DNA of 64,000 nucleotides, from NCBI GenBank assembly GCA_023362775.1, contig JALMGJ010000025.1:9711501-9775500 (forward strand), given 5' to 3'. Position numbers and translations under genes: made by a program. Shown here piece after piece: positions 43,861 through 57,178 of the stretch. This DNA comes from Charina bottae (lineage: Eukaryota; Chordata; Lepidosauria; Squamata; Charinaidae). The notes under the pieces are model-generated. The model saw only the letters and a list, made by a program, of their open reading frames with translations. It did no database searches and had not been told where the DNA came from. Numbering within the stretch: position 1 is the stretch's first letter; each line of letters begins with the position of its first letter.

Positions 43861-45003
43861 GGAGAAAATGATACAAAATTGGTGAATTGTGACATTGTTA
43901 TGAGTACTGACATTCCCAAATGGATTTTGGGCATGCCTGAATATGTATCTATTATTTTTTTCTTCACAGAGAAGCAAATTATGATAGTTACTTTTAGATA
44001 ACTATGAATATTAAGTATACCGCAGGTTTTCTGCGATATACACTCTGAATGTTGCATTCATACATACTTATTCATATTAAAACATAAATTAAACATTTGA
44101 GTCTTCTCTAAATTTTCTCTCATTACGTTAATACATATGGGAAAGGTCTGTAGTAATTAATTTTAGACCTTTGTTATTCCTTTTTGCATCCTCTGAGCAC
44201 ACTGTATAAGCTGTTATTGGTTTGGGAGTGGGGGTAGATAGAAAAGCAATTTGAACAAAATGGAAAACATTCCACTCATGGCTGAATATCAGACTGGCAA
44301 AAGAACAAGGTATAAAACAAATGAGTCACCATATACTGGATAGGACCACATTTCACTATCATAGCCACATAGGATATCTGGATTGAATAGCATGCCGATA
44401 CTTCTGTAGTTTTGTCAGACAAGGCCAGAGCTATTGAAAACTCAAACACAAAACAGGATGAAACAGAATATTTTAAATGAAAAATGCTGTCTTATGAAAT
44501 ATACCACTGGAATTTAAAGTTTTTAAAGAAGGGAATACGTGTGACAAACAGTGACACCAGATCTTTGAACAATTCCCAAATGAAGTTAAAGGATTAAATA
44601 AAAAGGTTTCTCCAAAACAAATGAGGAATGCAGATGCATGGTGTTAAAGTATCATGGGCATGCTCTAGGCAGAATCTCACATTTCAAAGCTTTTCGAATG
44701 AAAAATTAAGCAAGTTATGAAACATTTCTAATTAAAATCAGTTAAGTTTAAATTTTGAATAGATCATGCTTTACTAATTTAATCCTGGTATAGATAAAAC
44801 AGATAGCGATTGATTGGTACATCTCTCAGTTATGTGCAACAAGTAGACAGGTTTCATTCCCCCCCCCCAATCATTTAAGAACAAAAAAAAAGTGAGACTT
44901 TGCTTCTAGATTAAGCTACTGATATGGTGAAAGGATAACATGAATAGATTTATATATGAAAGAACAACAATCAGCTTTTGTACTAAATATATTTCTGGCT
45001 GAG
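43861..45003. other. AT-rich non-coding sequence
   Basis: Nothing recognised besides short homopolymers near 44860. Confidence 0.6.
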
Positions 45004-45013
45004 TATGCACTCA

Positions 45014-45347
45014 GAGGGGCGTGGTGGCTCAGCGGGTAAGACGCCAGGCTTGTCGGTCGGAAGATCTCAGGTTCGGAGTTTCGAATCCCTAGCCTTGCGT
45101 GCGGAGTGAGCTCCCGCACTAGCTCCAGCTCTTGCCAACCTAGCAATTCGAAAGCATGCAAATGCAAGTAGATTAATAGGTACCACTTCGGTGGGTAGGT
45201 AACAGCGCTCCGCGCGCATCATGCGACCACATGACCGTGGAAGCGTCTTCAGACAACGCTGGCTCTTTGGCTAACAAACGGAGATGAGCACCGGCCCCTA
45301 GAGTCGTACACGACTGCACAAATGTGCGGGGGGAACTTTTACCTTTT
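45014..45347 (+). mobile_element. Sauria-type SINE, full length
   Basis: Begins GGGGCGTGGTGGCTCAGCGGG: the A-box TGGCTCAGCGG matches the Pol III consensus exactly. The B-box is GTTTCGAATCC (one change). Body as in the other copies, tail GGGGGAACTTTTACCTTT. Flanked by the 10-bp duplication TATGCACTCA (45004-45013 and 45348-45357). The 3' segment CTAGAGTCGTACACGACTGC resembles the Bov-B 3' end GAAGAGTCGGACATGACT at 15647, in line with mobilisation by Bov-B. Confidence 0.95.
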
Positions 45348-45357
45348 TATGCACTCA

Positions 45358-46506
45358 AACCTTCTTTTATTTAAATCTACATTAATTTTCCCATTCCCAT
45401 CCTTGATTTTGTTTCTGTTCTGGTTTTTTGTTTCTGATCTGGGTTCTAATTAAATGGTCTAATGTATCTAAAAAGTCTACTTATTCATATTTATTTTAAT
45501 CTATTTTGATTTAATGAAACTTGAACTACTTCTAAAATGTTCCAAAAATGTAATTAAGTTCAAATGATTTTATTTCTTTTCTTTTAGCATATAGGAATAC
45601 CTTTAATAATATGTAAAATATGCTGAGCATAAGAAAAGAACATAGTTTTTATAAGACAAACATTCAGTAACAAGCATTCAGACAGCTGTTTTCTTTGGTG
45701 GGTTCCTTTTTAGACAACAATATAAGTTGATACTCTGTTATCCCTACTATACATAAATGTCTCAAGTGGACATCAGAGTAAAGTCCTCTGAAAATATTGG
45801 ACCTATTTTTAAATAAGCATGCACAGAGTCATGCTGCAATTCATTGATTGAACGTTTAACTGTAACTGGAGAATTTGAATCTCCATTTGGAAATACATAG
45901 TAAGTAATTGAACCAAAAGTGTAGGGGTTGTTCCTCCTCCCCCCCCACACACACGATTGCACTTACTGTATTTATTTATGCAGATAATTTATATATTACT
46001 TTTCAATTTAAGTCTTAAACCAGGCAATATAGTGAATTTCACTCAGTGAAATTTACAAAGCAGGTACTAAAATGTAACATTTCAAGTAAAATGTCTATGG
46101 ATTTAAAACAACATGAATTCAGCTATGATATTAAATGAAATGTTCAAACTGAGAGCAATAGTCAGATAAAAAAGAGAGAGCAGTCCAGCAGAATCAGCCT
46201 GAAAACTTTGGGGAAACAAAAAGTTTTTTCATTGATTACAGCTATGTCATGATTAATGTGAGTTCGAATAATGCTATATTCAATTTAGTGTGAATTCTAC
46301 AATGATACCAGGTTGCATTTAATGCAAACCAAAGTTCAGTTAATGCGAGGCTAGTGCTTGCGTAGTTGGGCTTACCAGATTACCAATGGGGTTTTGGATG
46401 CTTCAATTTCAGTCTGCACTTGTTTACCTTTGCATGTGCAAAATGGACAAAAGGAAGATTCCTTCAGATAAAAACATGAGCACAAAAAAAAGGCTCATTA
46501 TTACAT
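45358..46506. other. AT-rich non-coding sequence
   Basis: No gene recognised. Confidence 0.6.
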
Positions 46507-46508
46507 TA

Positions 46509-46887
46509 CAGGTAGTCCTCGCTTAACAACTATTCATTTAGTGGAGGTTCGGACTTACTACGGTGCTGAAAAAACTGACTTATGACCAGTCCTCACATTT
46601 ATGACCCTCACAGTGTCCCCACAGTTATGTGATCACGATTTGGACGCTTGGCAACTGGTTCACGTTTATGACCATCACAGCATAATTTTTGCCATTTTCG
46701 ACCTTCCCAGCCGGCTTCTGGCAAGCAAAATCAATGGGGAAACCATGTGATTCACTTAATGACAATGGGGCTCGCTTAACGGCTGCCACAAAAAAGGTGG
46801 AAAAATCAGGTCAGATTCACTTAATGACTGCTTTGCTTAGCAAATTAAATTTTGGTCCCAATTGTTGTTGTTAAGTGAGGACTACTG
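46509..46887. mobile_element. Tc1/mariner (pogo/Tigger-like) MITE
   Basis: Inverted termini CAGGTAGTCCTCGCTTAACA and GTTAAGTGAGGACTACTG, flanked on both sides by TA (46507-46508 and 46888-46889), the duplicated target of the mariner superfamily. 379 bp, interior with CTTAATGAC and TTATGACC repeats, no transposase. Confidence 0.9.
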
Positions 46888-46889
46888 TA

Positions 46890-47494
46890 GAGCAAAAATT
46901 TGATGTGATTTAACAACATAAATATGGTTATAGCAACTCTAAAATAGGACAAGATCTCAGAATGCCTGAATCTACAGTACATTGTTTTTTGTTTTTATTT
47001 TGCTTTCGATACTACTCTGTGACTTTGTTAACAATAAATTTAAATTATAAGTATAATCATAATTTTATCTGTTACTATAATATTTTGTTAATTAACATAT
47101 AAAAACTTACATTTTAAATTTTTCATTGCCTACTTCCATCGAACTGGAACTAATGACCATAGTTCACATACAAATACAAATAGTGCAAGTTTGAATATTT
47201 CAACCACCTCAGGGATTCGTTGTCCATGCTAATCGAGACCTAGCTGTATATAGAGTTGAAGGTGACTGGGAGTGTTACTGAGGAGAAGCATTATTTGCAC
47301 AAATCCTTGATCAAAAGGATTTGTACCATATGTGTACCATGTACCATAGACAGTTGTAGTCGGGAATTGTAAAACTTGCTTAAAAAACAAATCAGTAACA
47401 AATATATTATTTTCATGGTTTTTTTATGTTTTTAATCCTATGCAAGCAGCCCATAGTTGCATGGTGAATAGGCATCCTTAAAAATCAAAGACAT
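46890..47494. other. AT-rich non-coding sequence
   Basis: Nothing recognised. Confidence 0.6.
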
Positions 47495-47495
47495 T

Positions 47496-47540
47496 AGAAT
47501 GAATGAATGAATGAATGAATGAATGAATGAATGAATGAAT
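47496..47540. repeat. (GAAT)n microsatellite
   Basis: About 11 perfect units. Confidence 0.97.
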
Positions 47541-47583
47541 GTTGTGATGGGCAGTGTAAGACAGACCTCTTTATTACAATATA

Positions 47584-47916
47584 AAGGTAAAGGTTCCCCC
47601 CACACATTTGTGCAGTCGTGTCCGACTCTAGGGGCCGGTGCTCAACTCCGTTTGTTAGCCGAAGAGCCAGCGTTGTCCGAAGACGCTTACGCGGTCATGT
47701 GGCTGGCATGACATGCGAGGAACGCTGTTACCATCCCACCGAAGTGGTACCTATTAATCTACTTGCATTTGCATGCTTTTGAATTGCTAGGTTGGCAAGA
47801 GCTGGGGCGAGTGCGGGAGCTCACTCCGTCACGCGGGACTAGGGATTCGAACCTCCGAACTTGCGATCTTCCGATCGACAAGCCTGGCGTCTTAACCGCT
47901 GCGCCACCATGCCCCC
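47584..47916 (-). mobile_element. Sauria-type SINE, full length
   Basis: Reverse orientation: tail AAAGGTAAAGGTTCCCCC at the left, B-box complement GGATTCGAACC near 47845, A-box end near 47905 (CGCTGCGCCACCATGCCCCC). Flanked by an exact 14-bp duplication TTTATTACAATATA (47570-47583 and 47917-47930), which implies a relatively recent insertion. Confidence 0.96.
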
Positions 47917-47930
47917 TTTATTACAATATA

Positions 47931-48702
47931 CATATTCATTATTGAGATCAAGTCAAAATCTGGCTAAACTGTAATGAGCTTGATTCTATTGGCCCAGCAG
48001 GCATCTTTGACTGGAATTGGAACAGGACAGATTTGTCTCTAATTTTTGTTTCTTAATTTAATTTAATGGCAGAAGCTTTTTCCCAAAATAAGAATCTGTT
48101 TTTCTTAGTGTGTTCTCCTGAGTTGTGGACTAAGACTAATGTAGTTGAGTAATGATGCAGTCACAGAATGAACCAATGATCCTATACAAACCACAGGAAT
48201 TTGTAGGAAAAAGGCAGTTTGAGTTGTTCAGCACCACTCATTTCTTTTAAAGGAAAGGTAAGTTCTGAACAGATTCTTCATCAGCCTTCAAGAAAGACTC
48301 CCACTACAGTGCAACCGGATTTAGATCAGACATTTTTCAGGGATGACATTAAAAGGATCGATTGTTTACCCTAGAATGCTCCATCATTATGTTCTATCCC
48401 CATTTACTAAGTCTCTGAAAAGAGGAAAGGAGATTTAGTGGTTGGATTAGAAAAAATGGTGCAACTTTAATCGAAAATAGAATTGCTGCCACAGCACGGA
48501 TAACAAGTGAGACTTTGGCAGTGATGAGCTCTTTCGTTCCTGAGAAATTGCAACCCTTTTGAGGCCCCTTTCAGCTTTGCGATTAATGGACTCATTAGAA
48601 GAGTGGTTTGCTCTGTTTCGCTATATGTAAGATTTACAAGGTTATGGTACAGAAGTATCATTAAATAGATTCCTGCTTTTAAAACTGCATTACTTGATTT
48701 AA
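47931..48702. other. Non-coding sequence
   Basis: Nothing recognised. Confidence 0.6.
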
Positions 48703-48757
48703 ATAATAATAATATAATAATAATAATAATAATAATAAAAATAATAAAAATAGGACT
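48703..48757. repeat. (TAA)n microsatellite
   Basis: AATAATAAT run with slips. No adjacent LINE 3' end recognised. Confidence 0.95.
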
Positions 48758-51127
48758 TCTATTTGCTTTGATACTTTTGTGTTCTTGAACTTACAGTCTT
48801 TATAGATAAGCTTTAAAACTTATAACTAAGGTGTTAAATACTTTATTGAATTACAAGTTCCTAACATGGGAAAGCAAGCTTGTTTCATAGAAAAGGAGAA
48901 AATATCTCATGCGAAGTAAACATTAAAATTTTAATGTGGAATGTTACTATCACATAGTTGCCTATGTGTTTATTTATTTTGCATATAATATCATCAATGT
49001 TCATAAGCAGAACAAGCAAATAAAACATGGATTACTTCTCCCAAGGAATTTTTAAAAAATGTAAATAAGTATGAGCAAATCTTTTCATAGACAGAATTAG
49101 GATAAGGTTTAGCAGATTAAAGCCTATGATGCTCATACCAGAGCAAGTACGTTTTCCAATGAAATATATTTGATAAGCTATTTGTGTATGTGTATATAAT
49201 ATAAACAATCATCCATCTCTCCGCTACAAGTTTTTGTGGGGGGGGGGGAACTGAAATGTGAATGCCATGAAGTAGGAAAGGCAGTATATTAATCTAACAA
49301 ATAATAAATAACATAATTTCTTAAAGCTTTAAATCATAACTAAGGATCATTGTCATAGAAGTCAATACATAATTTTAAAATGAATATCAGGTCTTTTATA
49401 TATGTTACTGCATTGGCATCTTATGTAGCTATTGTGAGGCATACCTTCTGTAGTGTTATGACTCAAAAAGTTCAACCATAGAGTGACTATGTGACAATGG
49501 TGATAGTTATATAGACTGATCTTTCTCCAAAACCAAATTATATACTTCGTAGAACTTGGTTTACTAGACATTCCTTCACACACATATTCTAGTTATGTAT
49601 TTACAAGATTGTCCTGAAATGTCTACATTTGAATATTATGACTCTCTTAGGCTGTGAATTTAGGTGTCATGTCCCTACTTTTCAGGAATTTGTACATTGA
49701 AATTTAATGGAGTAATTTCTTCTTATTTTTTGTTTTATTTTATTTAGCTTCTGCCTATATCTACAGTGACAGCTACATAGCTCCACTTTCACTGGTACCA
49801 TTTTCTTCTCCAAATTTTTAAGACCTAGGTTCCAGTGCATAACAACAAGGAATAAATTGCACATTAGGAATAGAGAGCAATAGGTGGATAAAAAGGATTA
49901 TTTCTTAGTATTTTTCATTAACAAACTGCCATTGAGAACTCTGAACACTCAGAAGGAAGTGTTCTAAGTTAATCCCTCTTATTCTTTACCTAGATGTCAG
50001 ATTTTCGATAGTCAGCAGTCTAAAGGAGTTCTGGGTGCTATGCCTGTGTTTACTTCTAGTATTTGTTCAGTCCACGCCTCAGTTGTTCCTCTGAAAGCCG
50101 ACAGAATCAGCTGTTTTGTTAGCACCAATGCCTTTAATGCGATCTGGTAGCAGAGTTTAGGAGTAGCCTGAAGAATTGTTTCTTAGTTTTGCATTGTGGA
50201 AGCCTAATCAGAATGTTTTGAAGGAAGACCTTGCAAGTTCTTTTAACATCCTCACACAAAAGGAGGGCATTGCTGATTAAATTTCTTTTCCGTTTTAAAG
50301 TATGAAACTAATTAAAAACAGAATAGCTGGTTAAACACATGGGTAAGCATGACCTGTCCCAAAACAGTCAGAATAGATTTTTATAAAGAATTGTTTGTAA
50401 AAGAAATAAATATTAGATTGATCAGTACTGTCTCAGCTTGGAAACTGTGTATTGTTAGTTTCTTAGTACTAAACTGTAGTAGATCGTAAGATTAATAAAT
50501 AGCATGTTTAAACCAAAACCATTTAATTCATAATTGAATACCACAGAGTTTACTGTATATAAATTAATTCAGAAATTAAAAGTTCTATGCAAGTGTGTTC
50601 TATGCAACATACTTTCCATTCTGATCTCTTGTAGGTACATGTCCATAGGATGACTTGAGCAGGCAATTTTTTGAGCTCCAGCATTGCAATTGTTTTTAAA
50701 TATATACAGTAGTTTTTGACAACTGTAAAGCACAGGGGACATGATAAAGTCACCAGAAGAGACTGCATGGGATCTGTCTGTCTCTCTACCTATCCACCTA
50801 CTGCATTTGGGGGGAATTAAGGTTAGCAATTGTGTCAGGCCTATTGGAGGGCTTAGTGTACTTACTTACTTTCACTTTTTGCAAAAATTTCTTAGTGGAA
50901 CAAAAGAGTGGAGGGAAAGGCAGACATTTCTGCCCTAAATATGTAGCAAACACAATTTAGCACCTCTGTATCATGGCTTAAACCAAGCAACATGTCATTT
51001 GCAGTTATTCCAGGAGATCTGATCTTATTTATTACGTTTTTCTTTGTTCAAATTCAAATAAAAGCAATTGTATTGATCATTATCATAGTTTATATTGTAC
51101 TGTACAGAAGATAAATATTGTAATAAA
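48758..51127. other. AT-rich non-coding sequence
   Basis: No gene or clear repeat. Poly-G run at about 49236-49248. Confidence 0.6.
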
Positions 51128-51463
51128 GGGGGCATGGTGGCTCAGCGGGTAAGATACCAGGCTTGTCGATCGGAAGATTGCAAGTTCGGAGGTTCGAATC
51201 CCTAGCCTCGCGTGACGGAGTGAGCTCCTGCACTCGCCCCAGCTCTTGCCAACCTAGCAATTCGAAAGCATGCAAATGCAAGTAGATTAATAGGTACCAC
51301 TTCAGTGGGTAGGTAACAGTGTTCCGCGCGCATCATGCGGCCACATGACCGTGGAAGCGTCTTCGGACAACGCTGGCTCTTCGGCTAACAAACGGAGATG
51401 AGCACCGGCCCCTAGAGTTGGACACGACTGCACGAATGTGCGGGGGGAACCTTTACCTTTACT
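51128..51463 (+). mobile_element. Sauria-type SINE, full length
   Basis: GGGCATGGTGGCTCAGCGGG start, perfect A-box (TGGCTCAGCGG) and B-box (GGTTCGAATCC), body and GGGGGGAACCTTTACCTTTA tail. Target duplication not evident. Its Pol III boxes are the best preserved in the window. Confidence 0.95.
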
Positions 51464-53731
51464 ACTTATACAATAAGGAGATTTTTGCAGGTACTGCTGT
51501 ATTAATCTACATAGCTGCCTGAGTGGTTTCCAAGTAGACTAAATCACTCTGACCATTATTCAGTGAACCACCAGATGTAACTAAGGTTGGAACACTATGC
51601 ATGCTTATTTTTGAATAATTCTCATTAGGGATAGTGGAACTTGATTTAGAGTAGAAGAACTAAAGTTATTGGAATTAATGATACCTGCAACCCTATTCCA
51701 GAATTTTTTTTTCTTTTAGACTAGTATATGAAAATCCATTCCTTTGGTTTGGAGAAAAATGTAGCTATTCCCTCCAGTGCAAGAAGAATACTAATGTTGT
51801 ATCCAATTCTGTGACCGTACCCTTACTGAACATCTGTCTCTAAGATAAGTAGAGGATGAAGGTCATGGCCATTATATTCTGTTTTATAAGCATTTGGCAT
51901 TATATTGCTCTTGATGGTTATATTTCGCATTTTTCTTATATAAGCCACATTTGTTCCTTCCTTTATAGAATGGTTGCATACGATCAGCCTGTCGATTTAC
52001 CTACAAAAGAGATAACAAGATTATGTTAAAAACTTATTTTTAGTCTGTTGGTAGAACTTTTAAGTTGATAAATAACATTAAAACTGATACAGAGGTTTTC
52101 ATTATAGATAATCATTATATTCAAATATGCACTACATATGAAAAATACAAAGTCACAGGTCCCAATTTATCAGTGGGGTTATAGTGGAGAGCAAGATGCT
52201 TCATCCTGTGGTGTGGTTAAACCATGGATAATTGCAAGTCCTTTGTACCTTGGCAGGTCCAACTTACTAGCTAGGCAGCAGACCTTTTTGGAATTAACCA
52301 AAGGGCAAAGATTTTCTTTTTTGTCCATTTCTAGGATTTAAATGGATGCCTTGCATATGGAGTAAGCCGTTGTGTTACTGATTTGTACACTCTCTATATA
52401 TGCTTTATTATTGGAGTCACTTTATTTCTCAATAAATATATGGATTGCTATGGAAATTGCAATGGTTGACAAGAAGGAATTTTTGTATGCATGCTTTTTT
52501 TTTTGGCTTCCTGACAATGACTTCACTGATAATTTTCATTTTATTATAAAATGAATTTGTCACAACTCTAAGAGGAGTGTTGTATGGAGTGCTGTAATGG
52601 AGATCTCTGTAAGACAAACTTCATACGGTATAGTCCACCAGTAGTGCCCCTTCTGTGGCCTCCAGAACTCCCCCAAATGAATAGTGCTAAAAAATTGGCA
52701 AGTCTAGTTTTGCAAGGTGGGAGGATTTTAAGAGTCCAAATGGATACCTGAAGCCTAGAAGAGATATAACGCAACAGTTTCAATGCTTAAAAGCCCTAAC
52801 ATTTTCCCAACCCCCTCATCATTTTGGACTCTTTTATAGCCCAGTGTCATTCTTGGAATTTGCTCACCCTGCCATAAAGGTTGTTTGAGGTAAGGGGTTT
52901 GGTACTAAGATAACACAGTATGGTGTACTGGTGGGAGGGATCTTTGTTATCACCTCACACCAAGGCAGGCCAAGTTTCTGCATTATGCTAGGTGGCAGAG
53001 GGAGAACGAGGTAGGCTAATTTTTAGAGGGTTCCATAATTTTCATCACTTGAGGCACTCCGAGAGCCACTATTCAAAAGTGAGCAGAGCCGGCACCCATT
53101 TAGGGAGGGATTCTAGGAGTTTAAGGGTGAAATGACTTAAGCAGTACAAGATTTAATGCATCTATTTTGCTCCTTAAAAACCTCCAACTGCCCTAGAATA
53201 AAATGTTTCACTCAGTACTTTTTAAGGAGGCTCTGGGGATATACAGTAAGAATGGATGCTGGTGCAAACTGCCCCTGAGCTTGTTATTCTGAAGTATTGG
53301 ATCTTTGTCCCAATTTAATAGATATAGCCCATAAAAGGTTGTGGCTAAAGGTGTGCAGTATTTGGATTCAAAGTGGGCAAAGATGCTTTGGATCCAGCAT
53401 GGACACCTTCACTGTTCAAGCTGCCAACCTCTTAAAGAAACTGTTCCTTTTCCTGGGTTGACATGGTAGCTGTGTGGTCTCAAGAAAACATGCAATTAGG
53501 TTAAGAAGGAAAAAGTTGCCTCTGTAATGCCTCCTCAATTCAAACATTTGTCCTCTTCAGATTTAACTACTTCTCATTTCTAGTTGTGGCCATTTAAAAA
53601 TTATTTGACTATATGTATAGTGATTTGCCTTTTCTCCTTTTTCTTAGCAAATTACATGCTGTGAAAGAAGCACTACTTTCTTATCCCTTTACATACTATA
53701 TTTGTATATTATACACTGTAAAATGCATTAT
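51464..53731. other. Non-coding sequence
   Basis: 52800-53500 is slightly GC-richer but shows no ORF or family motif. Confidence 0.6.
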
Positions 53732-53791
53732 TTCATTCATTCATTCATTCGTTCATTTATTTATTTATTTATTTATTTATTGATTGATTGT
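53732..53791. repeat. Microsatellite (CATT)n(TTTA)n(TTGA)n
   Basis: Successive ATTC, TTTA and TTGA tetramers. Confidence 0.95.
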
Positions 53792-53940
53792 TTCATACTA
53801 GGGGAGAGATGTGAGACAGTCCAGTTAGAATAAACTTTGAACTTATGTTTGGAGAAGCATTCATAGTTTCAACAGGAATTCCCCATGAAACTGTTTCAGG
53901 GCACAATAACTTGATTCATCAGCAGAATGAATATGTAGGC

Positions 53941-54211
53941 CAAGGCTTTCCAAAGTTTTCCTGCGGTGACACACCAACCGCTGTTGGTGTGTCGCCGCGG
54001 GAAAACCCGGAAGTGCCGCCATTGCGGCAGCGCGCAAAAACCCGGAAGCGCTGCTGCCGCTTTCAAGTTTTTGCGCGCCGCCATTGGTGTGTCGCCACGG
54101 GAAAACCCGGAAGCGCTGATGATGATCAGCGCTTCTGGGTTGTGTGGCGACACACCAGACTGTGTGTGGCGACACACTTTTGTGTCGCGACACACAGTTT
54201 GGAAAGCTCTG
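53941..54211. mobile_element. hAT MITE, copy C
   Basis: Termini CAAGGCTTTCCAAAG and CAGTTTGGAAAGCTCTG. Exact 8-bp duplication ATGTAGGC (53933-53940 and 54212-54219). GC-rich interior with repeated GTGTGTCGCC and GGGAAAACCCGGAAG blocks in two orientations, longest of the three copies (271 bp). Confidence 0.93.
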
Positions 54212-54219
54212 ATGTAGGC

Positions 54220-57114
54220 CTTGATTCTTAAAACAGGTTTGAGATACAGTGTTAGAGCATATCACTGATTTCTCAGCATGTTTTAGGCATATGCATCTGG
54301 CCTATAAGATCTGTGACAAGCATGTTTGCAAAGCCTTGATTAAATTTCACAGGTATTTGGAAACAGTCATTTTAATGATGTTATAGTTCCTGCTACAAAT
54401 TATATCCTTGAACATAGCAATTTCAATTTCAACAACTCTGCAATGATTGTTTTCTGTTGGCACCTGGATGGACTATTTATACAATTTGCACTTAATATTT
54501 GACTGCATATTTGTCTTGTGGTAAATTTGTTTTTCCTTTTACTCAGTTCTAGTTCATTTCAGGCCCGGCCTCCCAGAAGTAAAATAAAAATATTTTGTTA
54601 GAAAGGCTGAAATTTATCAAAACTGTTCCTCAGATATCTGTAATAAATATAATCACTACCACATAAGTCTGTAAACACTGGTTCTATTCCTCAAGCATCT
54701 TATTTTGTACTACTGATACGTATTGATCATGAAGATAGATACGGTATATTTAAATCAGGATGGTATTGCCAGTAGTAATATAAAATACTGGCCCATATTA
54801 AGATATTTTTCCATGGCTAAAATCTTTGAAGATGGCATCTTTTTGTGACTGAGTAGATAGGAACAACAAATTCAATTACAGAAAGCCATTTCTGTCATTA
54901 CACTTGTCTGCTTCCACAGGAAATGATTTGTAAATTGTGCTTTAACTTTCCCTCCCATAAATCTTGTGGTCATAATTGACACTTGTCATTGATGATGGAT
55001 GATAAAAGAAAAAAGAAAGAAAGTAAATGAATAACCTCTCTGGGGAAAAATATCTCTATATGAGAAGTTATATTTAGAAACTTTGGCTCCCACACCTAAT
55101 CTAAATTGGATTCAAACATGGCACTAAAGTTTTGTTTTTGTTTATTTTTTTCATTCCTTGCACATAAGAAATTATACATTTTATGCCTTGCATGTCAGAA
55201 TTTATTTATTATTCCAGTGCAGGAGCTATGAATGCCACCAGAGTCAAGAGTGTCATTTATGCAATTTAAGGTTGCTTCACTGCTGACTGATACCTATGTT
55301 GAATAGTTGGGGGGAAAAGGAAGAGACAGAGCTGGAAGTAATATTTGCATCAAATATTAAGCAAAACAGGACAATGTAAAACAGATATATTAAAGTATCT
55401 TTGGGAATGGACCATAACTGAAATATGACGATTTGCATATAGGTTCCTTCTTTATTTGTAATGTTTTCTCAGTATATTTATAATAATGTGTGCAATTGAT
55501 TCTTGTTCCTACCCGAGGAGTTTTAAATAGAATCTGAACATGATCAGGACAATGGGATAAATAGCATCATTTAAAAAATTCAACACTGAGTGCAGTATTT
55601 GTATGCACATTTTAATAAGTTTTATGCAAAAATAATCCAATTAATTAACCAGATGAGATGCATAAATAAAAGTACAGAATTTTTTAAAACATACTTTACA
55701 AATCTTCAGCTCTAACCCTGATTTAGAAATGAATTCAAGCAACCATTGTCACCAATGATCTGATAGGAACAGTAGGTAATTTAAGAGATTTTGTATCCAT
55801 AAAATCAATGATCGAAAGCTGCAGTCAAGTAGAATTAGCTTCTTTCTTTCCATTTTCTGCTGGTTGCTTCTCTAGCTAGATCTTACAGGATGCTGAAGCA
55901 GTGTCAGGATTATTACATTGTAGTTCATAAGCATAATGAGCTAACCCAGACCAATAATAATGTACCAGTCTTTCAGCATTGTTTCTCCGTCATGTGGTAA
56001 GTTAACAAAAATGGATGTTAGTAAATCACTGAAAAATGTACATTTCTATCCAGTAAAATTAAAATGCTTGATTTTAGAATTTTAGCATTTCTGTCATGTA
56101 TTGTTGGTAGATGGTTTAAACATTATAGCCTAAATGTTTTAAATGAATTAACAGTGTAAGTTTTAGAGGTGTCATCCTTCATAATGGACTTCTATTTGAT
56201 GTAAATAACATGTCTGCATTTCTTATAAACATATCCACTGGGAAACCACAAGAGTATTATGGATAATTTGTGGCTGTACCAACAGGCTCACAAAGGTCTC
56301 CAAATCCTAGGAATTGCTTGTAGCTTTATGCCACTTTGAAGGCCAAATTAGCATGTTAGCTGTGAGGTAAAGGAAGTCATTCCAGTTTTGCACTTGATTC
56401 TGTGTGTCTGTTAATATTCACACTGTTCTTATCTTAAAATTTACTTTTTTATTACAATTTAAGTAACACATATATCTAAAGTAAATCAGTGGCTTTATTA
56501 TATGTGTGCCTTGGACTTACTGTCACTGCATAATGTATGTTTAATCACTTAAGAATTCTTCTGTCCCATTAAAAAGAGAGAAAGAAAGAAACAATTTGCA
56601 AAACATTCCAGAAATTTCCAGGATGGGAAATACATAGATTAATTGGTATGTTGCAGTTTAGATTAAATAATGTAAACAAACAAATCCCCTTTTTTAGAAT
56701 GGTTATATTAAATAGGTATGCATGTTTCAAAAATGATTTCAAAAGGGTACTTTGGAATGCTGCTTAAAAGTTGTCCTTGCATACCTGAAAATAAACACGG
56801 TTGCTTTAAGGAGTTGATTCAATAAACTATCTATATGCGTTACGCAACATATAGAATGCTATTTGATGTACCTGCTACAAAACATGGGTAGAATTAGGTT
56901 AAAAAAAAAAAGAATGGACCTAAAAAAAGTGTTAGATTTATATTAATTTTAATAAATCCCATTTCCATAAGTGTAGCCAAATTTTTAATTTTCCATTTTA
57001 TATGTAAGATGCACAGCAGTTCGTCTGACTAATCTTTTTACCTAATTGGTTAATCAATATCAGTTTTATGTACGTAAAATGTTTTATGGACTGGTCATTG
57101 GTCACAATAAAGAT
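54220..57114. other. AT-rich non-coding sequence
   Basis: No gene recognised. 57080-57115 (GGTCACAATAAAGATTATT) may be a LINE 3' end that seeds the CTC repeat. Confidence 0.55.
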
Positions 57115-57178
57115 TATTCCTCCTCCTCCTCCCCCTCCTCCTCCCCCTCCTCCTCCGCCTCCTCCTCCTCCTCCTCTT
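57115..57178. repeat. (CTC)n microsatellite
   Basis: CTC/CCT triplets with CCC and CGC variants. Confidence 0.95.

Noticed and set aside
51128..51200. Possible tRNA gene (good A- and B-boxes)
   Set aside because: The head belongs to a dispersed SINE with the same downstream body in every copy.
53845..54265. Overlapping 83-134-codon ORFs on both strands
   Set aside because: They lie in the palindromic hAT MITE, whose inverted blocks keep both strands open.
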